From CALOFP01 sp942492635 (GTDB taxonomy: Bacteria > UBP6 > UBA1177 > CALOFP01), in assembly GCA_942492635.1 (NCBI GenBank), contig CALOFP010000003.1, positions 620,001 to 684,000 on the forward strand: a stretch of DNA of 64,000 bases, written 5' to 3'. A program made the translations under genes and the position numbers. Under the pieces are notes generated by a model that was not told the DNA's origin, searched no databases, and was given only the letters and a program-made list of their open reading frames with translations. Positions within the stretch are counted from its first letter, which is position 1; the number at the start of each line of letters is the position of its first letter. This document shows, piece by piece, positions 37,211-45,668 of this stretch.

Positions 37211-38926
37211 TCAGTAGGCTGTACAGACGAGATCGTCGATGATGATGTGGTTCGGTGCAACAGTGTTGCTGACGTAGAAAATGAACCTGAATGCCCTGGC
37301 GGGTGTTGCGAAGTTCATTTTAAAGGGGATTTCAACCCAGTCGGAAGAATCGATCGATACGAATTCGGTATCTTTCGCCCAGCCCTGTTTTGAATACCAG
37401 CGGTGACGAAGATCACCCTTTCCCTTCACAAAATAGTGACAGCTGTAGTTTCCTGCCGGAATATCCATTCCTTCGGATGTGAATCTGTCTGCAGGCTGTT
37501 TTGTAAAGTTGATCTGAAGTGCACTTGATCCGCTGTGAACCACCGTTTTTTCCTGAACGACAAATTCCGGTTTCATCTCGGTCTTGGCTGTGTTGTCGCC
37601 GCCTTCAAAATCCAGTCCGTACCACGAAATCGGAAGATTGTTGTCGTCTCCATGATATGGAACTGTAAATATATCCCACTGTTCGAATCCGCCGTTTTTA
37701 ATCACGTTGGACTGGTCATCGGCAGCTACGCATGTGTGATCTTCACCCCTGCATGCGGGAAGCGACTTGACGCAGTCTGTCGTTCTGTCGCATCGGCCAT
37801 CGGAAAGAACGCAGAGGGCCGTATTCGGATCGCACTCTTTCCAGCTGTCGCACACAACTCCGGCACATGGATCTCCCGCCACACAGCTGTGTGTCGATTT
37901 ATCGCAGACAGGTGACCCTCCGTCCACATCACAATCGGCAGTTGAATTGCATCTTCCCTCTGTGAGCTCGCATGTGTGATCTCCCGAACACTGTTCCCAC
38001 TCGTTACAATCTGATTTGTCGTTACATCTTCCCTCGACCGCTACGCAGGCCTTCTCCTGGTTGCTGCAGGTTTCCCACTCATCACAGGTTACAGTATCGC
38101 AGAATTCCGGTGTTCTTTCGCAGGCAACGTCGTCAATCTGAAGGTCATCATTTTCCGCGCCGGTATTTCTGAATGAGAATATGAGTTCGAAGGAATCCTC
38201 AACATCGGCGTTAAGCTTGAATGAGTATAAGATCTTTTTCCACTCGTTGCCAGCCGAGAGTGTGTACCCGGAATAACTTGAAAAACTTTCCCCGTCGTAA
38301 AAGCCGTTTCTTATCTCACCGTTTCCACGAACCCAGTAGCTGCAGGTATACTCACCGCTTTTCATCGAGCGACCTGCGGTTGTGAGGCGTGCATGCTTGT
38401 CGCCTCTGTTTACGAGCTGGCAACTTGTTGCGCAGCTTTTGGAACTTTTGGAATATTCGTTTATTTCTGAAACGTTATCTCCCAGTTCTGCACCCACATT
38501 GGTTTTTGATCCCACCCAGGAGTTCGGGGAGCTGCTGTTCCAATGTTCAAATGATCCGTTCTTTACTACGGCATCATCCGAATCGAAGGAGGAACAGTCC
38601 CCCGCAGGAGTATCGTCATCCTTTTCCGATTCAGCGGAAGTGTCGTCATCGGACAGCTCGACATCATGATTCTCCTCATCGGTTTCATCGCTGTCATCGT
38701 AATTGGTGTCCGAGCCGTCCGAATGATCTTCATCACTCTCGGGATCAACAGTCGCATCGGAAACGGTATCGTTATCGATATCCGAACCTGCCTGGTCGCC
38801 GCCGTCGGCATCTGTTTTAACAACTGTGTCCTCATCATTTCTGTTTGAAGAACTGTCGTCCGAGCTACTACCGCACGAAGCAATAAGAGAGATCGAAATA
38901 AAAAAAAGTAAAACAAATTTCTTCAC
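37211..38926 (-). CDS. Lipoprotein with two carbohydrate-binding-like modules around a Cys-rich repeat region
   Basis: The signal peptide ends with lipobox IASC (Cys19), followed by an Asp/Glu/Ser tether to about residue 110. Two related beta-sandwich modules of about 150 residues, NGSFEHWNSSSPNSWVG...IDDVACER and NGGFEQWD...SWYG...IDDLVC, resemble CBM4/9-type or galactose-binding-like modules (NGxFE...W at the start, IDDV/L at the end). Between them, residues about 275-400 hold repeated CxxxxDC...C motifs of about 30 residues (EGRCNDKSDCNEWEQCSG, EGRCNSTADC, DGRCDRTTDC). It is probably surface-anchored and glycan-binding. It is convergent with the four-helix gene, only 29 bp away. Confidence 0.78.
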   Translation of the reverse strand: MKKFVLLFFISISLIASCGSSSDDSSSNRNDEDTVVKTDADGGDQAGSDIDNDTVSDATVDPESDEDHSDGSDTNYDDSDETDEENHDVELSDDDTSAESEKDDDTPAGDCSSFDSDDAVVKNGSFEHWNSSSPNSWVGSKTNVGAELGDNVSEINEYSKSSKSCATSCQLVNRGDKHARLTTAGRSMKSGEYTCSYWVRGNGEIRNGFYDGESFSSYSGYTLSAGNEWKKILYSFKLNADVEDSFELIFSFRNTGAENDDLQIDDVACERTPEFCDTVTCDEWETCSNQEKACVAVEGRCNDKSDCNEWEQCSGDHTCELTEGRCNSTADCDVDGGSPVCDKSTHSCVAGDPCAGVVCDSWKECDPNTALCVLSDGRCDRTTDCVKSLPACRGEDHTCVAADDQSNVIKNGGFEQWDIFTVPYHGDDNNLPISWYGLDFEGGDNTAKTEMKPEFVVQEKTVVHSGSSALQINFTKQPADRFTSEGMDIPAGNYSCHYFVKGKGDLRHRWYSKQGWAKDTEFVSIDSSDWVEIPFKMNFATPARAFRFIFYVSNTVAPNHIIIDDLVCTAY

Positions 38927-39202
38927 AGGAACCTCCGTATTTCAAAGAGAGAATTTTCGATGAGATTATATAGCAGGCACTTTTAAAATCAAGGAAGAGT
39001 GGACGGTTACGGACCATAAAAAATCGGGATTGATTTTGAAAAAGCGTCTTTCCCTTTTTTAAACAGTCAGAGAATAACTGCAACAGCTAATCTTTATTGA
39101 AGATTTGCTTTTCAGAATTTTATAAATTGGATAAAGCTAATGAAATTTTGATAAAACGAGAGAGAAAAAAGCCGGGAAATTTTCAACGAAAATCAGGAAA
39201 TC

Positions 39203-40726
39203 CTACCTGGTTCTGATTCCGATATACCTGATGTTGGGATCCTTGTCTTCCGGCTCTGTGAAGGTGCCGTTGACGGGAAGGAAAACGGAACCGCCTCCGC
39301 GAAGTTTAACTCCGGCTCCGTTGAAGTAGCTGTTATCGAACTCAAATCCCTGTTCACCTCCGAATCCGTAGGGACCTTCAGAATCGTTGAGAAAGAGTGC
39401 AAGCCTGAAGTTGATCATAAACCGGCTGAGGGTCATTTCACTGTCGATCCTATCCTGAATCACATTCTCCACACAGCTGTTGTCGTTTGCTTCACACTCG
39501 ATTATCTCTTTGTAGATTGTTGTGTCGTTGTCAGCCTGAATCCTCAAGTACTGAAAGAAGAGGTAGGACAAAGCATAGTTGGAGAAGACTTTGTCGTTAT
39601 CGAAGTAATCCCAGAAGAAAAGAGAGTGTCCGCGACCGATGGCCCCTTTGTAGTTGTAGTTGTATATGGAGAGCTTGTCCTCAATAATTCCACCGTAGAG
39701 ATGCTGTGCCGCCATGGCGAGCCCCTCATCGATCCAGAGATAGAGAAAGTCATCTATTCCCATGTCTTTTTCAACAATGCGGTTTCTCTTGGAGTGAACC
39801 ATGTGCTGGAATTCATGTGTCAGCGTTGAAAGACAGCCTGGAGTCAAGTGATTGTTGTTCCTTGTTGTGATGTATACGATGTCTGCCTGGTTTGTGTTCG
39901 GATTTTCTGCAGACGGCTCAAAAAGATCTCCGGGAAAAAAGAATCCCGAAGCAAGCGGCCCGAGATCGTTGAAAACGATGTTTACCTTACCTTCCGTAAG
40001 TTGTGGGTTGTGGAAGTTTTCCGAAACAAGCGGAAAAATTGTTTTATCGAACTCTTCGCCGATCTGCTTTGCCCTTTCGGCAGTAAGACCTACGCCCTGA
40101 ACAGCCCACACGAGGGCCTTTTCGCCTGCATAGAGAAGATCGGTCATATATTTCTTCGATCCCTCTTCTTCACCCGGCTTTTCTATGAAGAAAACTCTGG
40201 TATCTCCTTCCTTGTACTCGGAACCTCGTCTGGGCATGACACGCGACTCGGGATCTATTCCTTCCGGAAGAGGAATGTGAATGCTTCTAAGGCCGGTCAT
40301 CCGATCCCCGTCCGATCTTCTCTGAGCTACGTTAATTTTTGATTTCAGTGTACCGCTGAAATCCATCTGCTTTCCGTCGACAGAGCTGTTTATGACAAGA
40401 ATGACGTTTCCTTCGTAGTCGGGTCCCTCAAAATCGAGCCTTTCTAATTCGCAGCTTTCGGTATCCCAGCCGCTGCAATCAGCGAGGCATGTGGTTTTGG
40501 AGCTCCTGTATTTCCCGATTTCACTGCAGTCTACAGTTCCACCATCACACTTTTCACCGCTGTCGACATTCCCGTTTCCGCATAGGTTTTCCGGGATATC
40601 GGTATCGGTAACAGTTACGGTGTCGTTATCGGTTTGAACATTTTCTTTTTTGTCGCTGTCGTCGTTTCCGCAGGAAGCGAAAATCATCATGCAACAGATC
40701 GCTAAAATCGATAAGTTGGTTTTCAT
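39203..40726 (-). CDS. M30-like zinc metalloprotease lipoprotein
   Basis: The start at 40726 (MKTNLSILAICC) has a GGGAG site upstream. The leader ends in lipobox FASC. A short Asp/Thr tether and a Cys-rich segment (CGNGNVDSGEKCDGG, a motif often seen on myxobacterial-type surface proteins) precede the catalytic region. The zinc motif is THEFQHMVH (HEFQH), followed by WIDEGLAMAAQHLYG with a conserved Glu, as in the M30 (hyicolysin-like) group. The C-terminal 150 residues form an unknown beta-rich domain. It likely acts on proteins outside the cell. It is the same orientation as, and 276 bp upstream of, the binding lipoprotein at 37211-38926. Confidence 0.8.
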   Translation of the reverse strand: MKTNLSILAICCMMIFASCGNDDSDKKENVQTDNDTVTVTDTDIPENLCGNGNVDSGEKCDGGTVDCSEIGKYRSSKTTCLADCSGWDTESCELERLDFEGPDYEGNVILVINSSVDGKQMDFSGTLKSKINVAQRRSDGDRMTGLRSIHIPLPEGIDPESRVMPRRGSEYKEGDTRVFFIEKPGEEEGSKKYMTDLLYAGEKALVWAVQGVGLTAERAKQIGEEFDKTIFPLVSENFHNPQLTEGKVNIVFNDLGPLASGFFFPGDLFEPSAENPNTNQADIVYITTRNNNHLTPGCLSTLTHEFQHMVHSKRNRIVEKDMGIDDFLYLWIDEGLAMAAQHLYGGIIEDKLSIYNYNYKGAIGRGHSLFFWDYFDNDKVFSNYALSYLFFQYLRIQADNDTTIYKEIIECEANDNSCVENVIQDRIDSEMTLSRFMINFRLALFLNDSEGPYGFGGEQGFEFDNSYFNGAGVKLRGGGSVFLPVNGTFTEPEDKDPNIRYIGIRTR

Positions 40727-41296
40727 AAATACTCCCATTTTTAAAAAACAAAAATCCCCCGCACAGAAAGTAAAACAATTACAACGTAAGTCAAGTAATA
40801 AAACCCATTTTTATACGGTTTAATTTTGAGAAACCTATAACTATCGGTAAAAAATGAAACATCACCTGCTCCGGTAAAACCTTTTCAGCGTCCCATCGTC
40901 TCAGCATCGCGAGGAAAAGGAAGCTTTCCGGGCATATTTATCGGCAGAAAGGAAACATCCTCAGCATCGAACAAAGATGGGGGAGCTTTTCAACGGCTCT
41001 CCGAATGGGGGCTATTTTTTTCTGATGAAAGGCGTACATCCCTCCACCAACCTTCTGCCCTTGGTTGAGAACCAAACAGTTCGAAAAAAAATTCGTTTCA
41101 ATTTTCTTTTCGAACCGTTCGGCCACTCTCCGGACAAAGCATCCATTTGCCCTGTCAATTCATATCATTAGAAAATCATCCATATAAAAAACATGCAAAA
41201 AGCACGTTAAAAACCGAAACATCCTGCATGGATTTTGACACGCATTGTTTTTCATGTTAAAATTTTTTTATCTGGCAACAAGTTAAGGAGGTTGTC
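40727..41296. other. Intergenic spacer between divergent genes
   Basis: About 570 bp. The right end carries the promoter of the YbaK-type gene (41235-41263). The middle has a small GAGC/GCTC hairpin near 40982-40999 but no clear gene or RNA. Confidence 0.45.
41235..41263 (+). promoter_or_regulatory. Sigma-70-type promoter of YbaK-like gene
   Basis: TTGACA (41235-41240), a 17-bp spacer and TAAAAT (41258-41263), 33 bp before the start codon at 41297. This is the cleanest sigma-70 match I found in the window. Confidence 0.75.
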
Positions 41297-41761
41297 ATGC
41301 TTACGAAAAAGCTGCAGAATTTTCTTGATAGCCACCATGTGAACTACAGGACCATTCCGCACATTCCCGCCTATACGGCAATGGAAACAGCTCAGAAAAC
41401 CCACATCCCCGGCAGGGAGGTGGCAAAAACCGTCATCGTAAAGATAAACGGGGAACTTGCCATGGCTGTACTTCCATCAGACTGCAACATAGACTTCAAA
41501 GAGATGCGGGAGGAGCTCCACACAGAGAACATCCAGCTTGCAACTGAGGATGAATTCAAGGAGAGGTTTCCGGACTGTGAGGTAGGAGGCATGCCGCCTT
41601 TCGGTAACCTTTACGACATGAGGGTTTATGTCTCCAAGGAGCTTGCGGAAGACGAGCAGATCTCATTTAACGGAGGTAATCATTCGGAGCTTGTCCAGCT
41701 CGATTACAACGAATTCGCGCGCTGGGTCAACCCGAAGATCGGTCAATTCGCTATCAAGTAA
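41297..41761 (+). CDS. YbaK/ProX-type aminoacyl-tRNA deacylase
   Basis: A 154-residue free-standing editing domain of the YbaK/prolyl-tRNA synthetase-associated family, which hydrolyses mischarged aminoacyl-tRNA such as Cys- or Ala-tRNA-Pro. VAKTVIVKINGELAMAVLPSDCNIDF includes the conserved Lys of the strand-two KTV segment. CEVGGMPPFG is the characteristic Gly-rich loop, and FNGGNHSELVQLDYNEFAR closes the fold. An AAGGAGG site and a near-consensus promoter precede it and a strong terminator follows, so it is a complete single-gene unit. Confidence 0.85.
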   Translation: MLTKKLQNFLDSHHVNYRTIPHIPAYTAMETAQKTHIPGREVAKTVIVKINGELAMAVLPSDCNIDFKEMREELHTENIQLATEDEFKERFPDCEVGGMPPFGNLYDMRVYVSKELAEDEQISFNGGNHSELVQLDYNEFARWVNPKIGQFAIK

Positions 41762-41772
41762 ATCCATTTTCA

Positions 41773-41802
41773 ATTCCCGGGTTCAAACCCGGGAATCTTT
41801 TC
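41773..41802 (+). terminator. Rho-independent terminator of YbaK-like gene
   Basis: ATTCCCGGGTT (41773-41783) and AACCCGGGAAT (41786-41796) form a perfect 11-bp stem, followed by CTTTT. It starts 12 bases after the stop. Confidence 0.85.
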
Positions 41803-41853
41803 CGTCAGCAGGCCGGCACAAAACAGCTTCCAGCAAGCTGGAATCTTCAACTG

Positions 41854-42717
41854 TTATTTCCCGTACCTTACACTCAGGACAGGCAGCTTTGTCCGACCCA
41901 CAATCCTGGCCGTTTTACTGCCAAGCAGAATCGAGAGAGCCGGATTTCTTCCTCTTGCACCCAGCACCAGCAGATCGCTTTCAAGTTCACCGGCAGCTTC
42001 GATAATCCCCTCCTCCACATCCTCCCTGCAGAGAAAAAGAGGTTTAACTTCAACAACTTCCCGATTAATGTCCATGAGAAAACCATTCATTCGGCTGGTG
42101 GCATGCTCTTCAATCATTTCACGGAAAGAGTTGAAATTCATTCCGTTGAGAGAGAGTTCATATGGAACACTGTAGATGTGAAGCAGGGAAAGATGCCTCA
42201 GTGGAGATTTTTTCGCCAGCTCAAAAGCGATTTTCAGTGCAGCATGAGAGCCCTCGGAGAAATCAATGGCGACCGTAATGTTCTTTCCTGCATGGGTGAC
42301 ACCCTCCGGCACAACCATGCAGGAACATGATGATTTTCGCAAAAGGCGCTCTCCAAGGGTTGTCATTTCCCTGTTTTTTCCGACGATGAGAAGATCAGTT
42401 CCGTCACTTTTCATGAAGGCCAAAAGACGATCAATTGATTTTTCGCGGTAGTAGCTGAAGGAGCTCCTCAGGTGGGAGATGTTGAGATGAGCCCCGACAT
42501 ATGAACGCATCTCCTCCTCGCTCATCTCTTTCTTCTCGCTGGTCAAAACGGGAAACCGTCTCGCGATCTCATCGGGAATATCCTCTCTTTCATGGACAAA
42601 GGCAAACTCCACGGATTCAGGAGAGATAAGCTTAAAGAAGTTATCCAGGCAAGAGAGAGGAGAGTACCCCTTGCGGCCGATCTCAACTACTGCAAGAACC
42701 TTTCGAAATTGATTCAT
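41854..42717 (-). CDS. Universal stress protein, tandem UspA domains
   Basis: 287 residues holding two Usp folds. The first (residues about 1-140) has a degenerate loop (LLIVGKNREMTTLGERLLRKSSCSCMVVPE). The second (about 145-287) opens with ITVAIDFSEGSHAALKIAFELA and has a good ATP-binding signature, VLGARGRNPALSILLGSKTARIV. Tandem Usp proteins typically bind ATP and modulate stress survival; the partner is unknown. A GGAGG site precedes the ATG. It is convergent with the YbaK-like gene. Confidence 0.88.
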   Translation of the reverse strand: MNQFRKVLAVVEIGRKGYSPLSCLDNFFKLISPESVEFAFVHEREDIPDEIARRFPVLTSEKKEMSEEEMRSYVGAHLNISHLRSSFSYYREKSIDRLLAFMKSDGTDLLIVGKNREMTTLGERLLRKSSCSCMVVPEGVTHAGKNITVAIDFSEGSHAALKIAFELAKKSPLRHLSLLHIYSVPYELSLNGMNFNSFREMIEEHATSRMNGFLMDINREVVEVKPLFLCREDVEEGIIEAAGELESDLLVLGARGRNPALSILLGSKTARIVGRTKLPVLSVRYGK

Positions 42718-43175
42718 TCCGATCCTCCGATCCTATTTTCCAAATAGGATAACAGATAGATCGGGCCAATGATAGCTGCCACGGGTATTTTCACATAAGA
42801 GAAAACCAGCGAACAATTGCCGCGACAGCTCAATACAACCTCAGACAAACACTCCGCTTACTACTACAGCATTGTGTATTACTATTCAAAAGGTATTAAA
42901 CACCCTTACGATTAAAAGCCCGGCAACGTCAACGGAGCAAACCCCGCAAATCTCAATTCTAATTAATGAATTTTTTCATCATATTTTTCAACATGTTATA
43001 GTTTTTTTAATTTTATTGTTGAAATATTTTTGCGATATATTCAAACATCATTTAAAATCATTCTGTTGCATTTAGAGCGCTTTTAATTATTTTTCATTGA
43101 TCTAACAACCATTTCCCCGAAGGAACTGGTCAGAGGTCATTTAGTTTTACTTTTTCTTTTCTAAAGGAGGTCAAA
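42718..43175. other. Intergenic spacer between divergent genes
   Basis: About 460 bp, very AT-rich in its right half. No ORF, RNA or clear hairpin. The TAAAGGAGG ribosome binding site for the gene at 43176 is at its end. Confidence 0.4.
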
Positions 43176-44153
43176 ATGAAAAGGAAAGCATTAGTTCTTC
43201 TCTCAATTATTTTTGCAGCGGTTTCACTGGCAGCCAACGACTACTATCCCAACAGGGGTGACGACAATTTCGACTACAAAAGTGAAATCGCCACAGGCAA
43301 CGTAGTAACCGACAACGTAATCGAAACCTACGGTTCCAACTGGAAAAAACACAGCAATTTCGGAGGATTCGGAGAAAAGTGGATCTGGACGGGCAACTAC
43401 TCCAACGAGCTCTATCTTCTTCAGGAGGATGGAAACTACGCGAAGCTGGTGGATTTTGACGACGCCGTCGGAACTCACTACACGGGCAACTTCTCCATGT
43501 GTGCAACCAGGGCAGAAATCGTCGCGAAGGGGCAGACAGTTTCCGTTCCTGCAGGTGTATTTGAAGATGTTGTAATCGTCGGCTTTTCCGGCCCATGCAA
43601 CGATGCGGGAATCGTTACCCAGGCCTACGCAAAAGGAGTCGGTATAATCCGCTGGGAAAACAGCATGATCGCCGGCTCGAGGTTCACAAACATGATTTCC
43701 GGTACGGTAAACGGCGTAAGCTACCCGAAAAAACCTGAACCTGCCTTCAAGGTTTCCGCATCCGCAGACGGTTACAACTACTACTTCAACATGATGCCCG
43801 GACCTGGAATGGAGGATCGTCCTGCGCCCAAAGGTTACTTCCAACTTCAGATTGAAAACATGAGCGGAAACACACTCAATGTCCACTACACAAGCGGATG
43901 TCTTTTCGACATGGCAATCAAGAACGCAGATGGCGAAGTTGTAAAAAGATACCTTGACGGAAGGATGTGTACAGCCAACGCTCCGATAATCCAGTTCGAA
44001 AGCGGTCAGACTGCCACATTCGGTGACTACATCGAATTTACCGACGAAAACGGTCACGCTATTCCGAACGGATCCTACACACTCGAGATCTACAACACCG
44101 GAACACCCCAGTGGAAAGCATCATTGCCTTTCACCATAAGCACCGCATACTGA
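43176..44153 (+). CDS. Secreted protein with C-terminal BsuPI-like domain
   Basis: 325 residues with a signal peptide (MKRKALVLLSIIFAAVSLAA) and no lipobox. The N-terminal 190 residues are a beta-rich domain with VSVPAGVFEDVVIVGF and GIVTQAYAKGVGIIRWE, as seen in uncharacterised secreted proteins of several phyla. Residues about 215-325 match the intracellular proteinase inhibitor (BsuPI) fold: LNVHYTSGCLFDMAIKNADG, ESGQTATFGDYIEF and HAIPNGSYTLEIYNTG. Despite the family name, such domains are often secreted and inhibitor activity is not certain. It has a strong ribosome binding site and its own terminator. Confidence 0.78.
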   Translation: MKRKALVLLSIIFAAVSLAANDYYPNRGDDNFDYKSEIATGNVVTDNVIETYGSNWKKHSNFGGFGEKWIWTGNYSNELYLLQEDGNYAKLVDFDDAVGTHYTGNFSMCATRAEIVAKGQTVSVPAGVFEDVVIVGFSGPCNDAGIVTQAYAKGVGIIRWENSMIAGSRFTNMISGTVNGVSYPKKPEPAFKVSASADGYNYYFNMMPGPGMEDRPAPKGYFQLQIENMSGNTLNVHYTSGCLFDMAIKNADGEVVKRYLDGRMCTANAPIIQFESGQTATFGDYIEFTDENGHAIPNGSYTLEIYNTGTPQWKASLPFTISTAY

Positions 44154-44179
44154 AAAAACCGAAGTACCTGACAAATTAC

Positions 44180-44213
44180 AAGGGCTGTCCTTCAACGGAC
44201 AGCCCTTTTCTTT
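44180..44213 (+). terminator. Rho-independent terminator of BsuPI-domain gene
   Basis: AGGGCTGTCC (44181-44190) and GGACAGCCCT (44197-44206) form a perfect stem with a 6-base loop, extended by an A-T pair and followed by TTTCTTT. Confidence 0.9.
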
Positions 44214-44546
44214 CGGATACCCAACTATTTTAAACGATTTCGGATTAGAGAGTCGAGTTGGATTCTCATGACTCCCACGCAAAGTCATCCTATGTTAGAA
44301 AACAGGGACGGCGAAACCATCTCGGTCGACCAGCGATCACGTCAAAAAATCCATTTGATTATCTCAAGGCTGTCGAAAATATCACTATCGAACCTCTCTT
44401 CCTTATACTTTCAATTTCCGGGATCATTGAAAAGTATTTAAAATTAAGTCCTGACCCCGAAACCAGAAAACTCAATGCCGAACAAAATCGTATAGTTAGC
44501 ATTTTTTGATTTTTTTTTACTTTTACGGACCCATATTTTTCTATAT

Positions 44547-44563
44547 TTGGCACGCTGCTTGCA
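44547..44563 (+). promoter_or_regulatory. Sigma-54 (RpoN) promoter
   Basis: TTGGCACGCTGCTTGCA matches the RpoN consensus TGGCACG-N4-TTGCA exactly, with GG at 44549-44550 and GC at 44561-44562 separated by 10 bp. Transcription should start near 44574 and would need an enhancer-binding activator. No ORF starts close downstream. Confidence 0.85.
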
Positions 44564-44573
44564 ACTATGGGGA

Positions 44574-44655
44574 TGCGTTGTTGATAATGGTTAACATGGG
44601 CAGCAATCTCCAATCTCCTCCAGTTTGGAGGCCGCTGCCCTTCCCTTTTTTTGCC
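44574..44655 (+). ncRNA. Putative sigma-54-dependent small RNA of about 80 nt
   Basis: The predicted transcript starts about 12 bases after the RpoN -12 box and ends in a terminator-like structure: outer stem GGGCAGC (44598-44604) with GCTGCCC (44634-44640), inner stem CTCC/GGAG around AGTTT, then a pyrimidine tract with seven T. The stretch TCTCCTCC (44614-44621) could pair with Shine-Dalgarno sequences, and GGA motifs near the loops could be bound by CsrA, which the window encodes. No known RNA family is recognised. Alternatively, it is an attenuator for the neu genes 215 bp downstream. Confidence 0.5.
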
Positions 44656-44870
44656 TTTTACTTAAATCCCTGTAATATAGTTTGGTTGATTAGGTCATCA
44701 TTCGTTGTAAAATCGGTATGATCGGCATAAAATCGTTTTAAATTCAAGGCGATACATCTCGGTACTGCTGGAGATTGAAAACAATTTTCTGTTAACCTCT
44801 CCGATTTTTGATTTGAACGGGACTTTAGCGATGGAGCCGTTTGTGCCGACTTTTTTCAGGAGTATTTGAG

Positions 44871-45668
44871 ATGTACACATCGATTATTGCGGAGATTTCC
44901 TCCAATCATATGGGTGATTTGAGCGTTGCGAAAGAGATGATTCGCACCTGCGCCGAGGCTGGAGCCGATTTTGTCAAATTTCAGTCATGGCAGGAGAAGA
45001 CACTCCGTCCGGACTGGCCGGATCACGACTGGTACACAAAAACCGAGCTTTCGGACAGGGATCACGTCGAACTTATCGAGGAGTGCCGTAAGAACAACGT
45101 AACTTTCCTGACAACGTGCTTCGATCGTGCCAGAATTCCCTTCCTCGCCTCCCTCGGGCTTAAATACATTAAGGTCGCGAGCACCGATATCATGAGCTTT
45201 TCCATGCTTCTGGAGATCCGTGAAAAGTTCGAACACCCTATTGTCTCTACGGGGATGGCGAAACCGCAGGAAGTTGAAATGGCTTGTGAAATACTCAAGG
45301 CAGGTGATTTCTCCTTTCTTCACTGCGTATCGATATACCCAACGCCCATAGAAAAACTGAACATGGGAAGAATGGATTGGCTCAAACGTTTCACACCCAG
45401 TGTGGGACTCAGCGACCACTCCATGGGAATCGACGGTGCAAGGATGGCGGTCGCAAGAGGAGCAGCATTTGTGGAGAAACACTTCACCCTGGACCGGAAT
45501 CTTCCAGGAAAGGATCACGCGATATCCATAGTTCCCGAGGAGTTGAGAGAGCTGTGTCGGTTTCGTGACACCGTGTCAAAAGCCTTTTCGGAAGAGAGGG
45601 TTAATCCCTTCGACGATGAGCTGGCGGTCAGGGAAAGATTCGTGGGCCGCTGGGGAGACAACCGCTGA
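44871..45668 (+). CDS. neuB: NeuB-like nonulosonic acid synthase lacking the SAF domain
   Basis: The 265 residues start at 44871, where an AGGAG site precedes MYTSIIAEISSNHMG; the in-frame ATG at 44841 is less likely. The NeuB barrel motifs are clear: AEISSNHMGDL, ADFVKFQSW, FLTTCFD, YIKVASTDI, PIVSTGMA, LHCVSIYPTP, VGLSDHSMG and VEKHFTLDRNLPGKDHAIS. It condenses phosphoenolpyruvate with an N-acyl-mannosamine-type sugar. Typical NeuB has about 345 residues with a C-terminal antifreeze (SAF) domain that helps form the active site across the dimer; here the protein ends at that linker. The stop overlaps the next ATG (TGATG). Confidence 0.85.
   Translation: MYTSIIAEISSNHMGDLSVAKEMIRTCAEAGADFVKFQSWQEKTLRPDWPDHDWYTKTELSDRDHVELIEECRKNNVTFLTTCFDRARIPFLASLGLKYIKVASTDIMSFSMLLEIREKFEHPIVSTGMAKPQEVEMACEILKAGDFSFLHCVSIYPTPIEKLNMGRMDWLKRFTPSVGLSDHSMGIDGARMAVARGAAFVEKHFTLDRNLPGKDHAISIVPEELRELCRFRDTVSKAFSEERVNPFDDELAVRERFVGRWGDNR

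Larger units (their letters stand above)
44154..44870. other. Intergenic region holding a terminator and a putative sigma-54-dependent sRNA
   Basis: About 715 bp. It contains the terminator of the upstream gene, a sigma-54 promoter at 44547-44563, a compact transcript candidate ending at a hairpin plus T-run near 44655, and then about 215 bp of leader-like sequence before the neuB-like gene. A frame of 83 codons near 44258-44509 has no ribosome binding site or family resemblance. Confidence 0.6.

Noticed and set aside
41773..41796. GTTCAAACCC resembling a tRNA T-arm
   Set aside because: It is the loop and stem of a perfect terminator hairpin; no acceptor, D or anticodon arms surround it.
42765..42795. 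Possible sigma-54 site on the minus strand upstream of the Usp gene (TGGCAG...TTGGC)
   Set aside because: The GG to GC spacing is 11 rather than 10 bp, and the -12 element reads TTGG.
44258..44509. 83-codon frame upstream of the sigma-54 promoter
   Set aside because: No ribosome binding site and no recognisable sequence; it ends before the promoter and is not linked to it.
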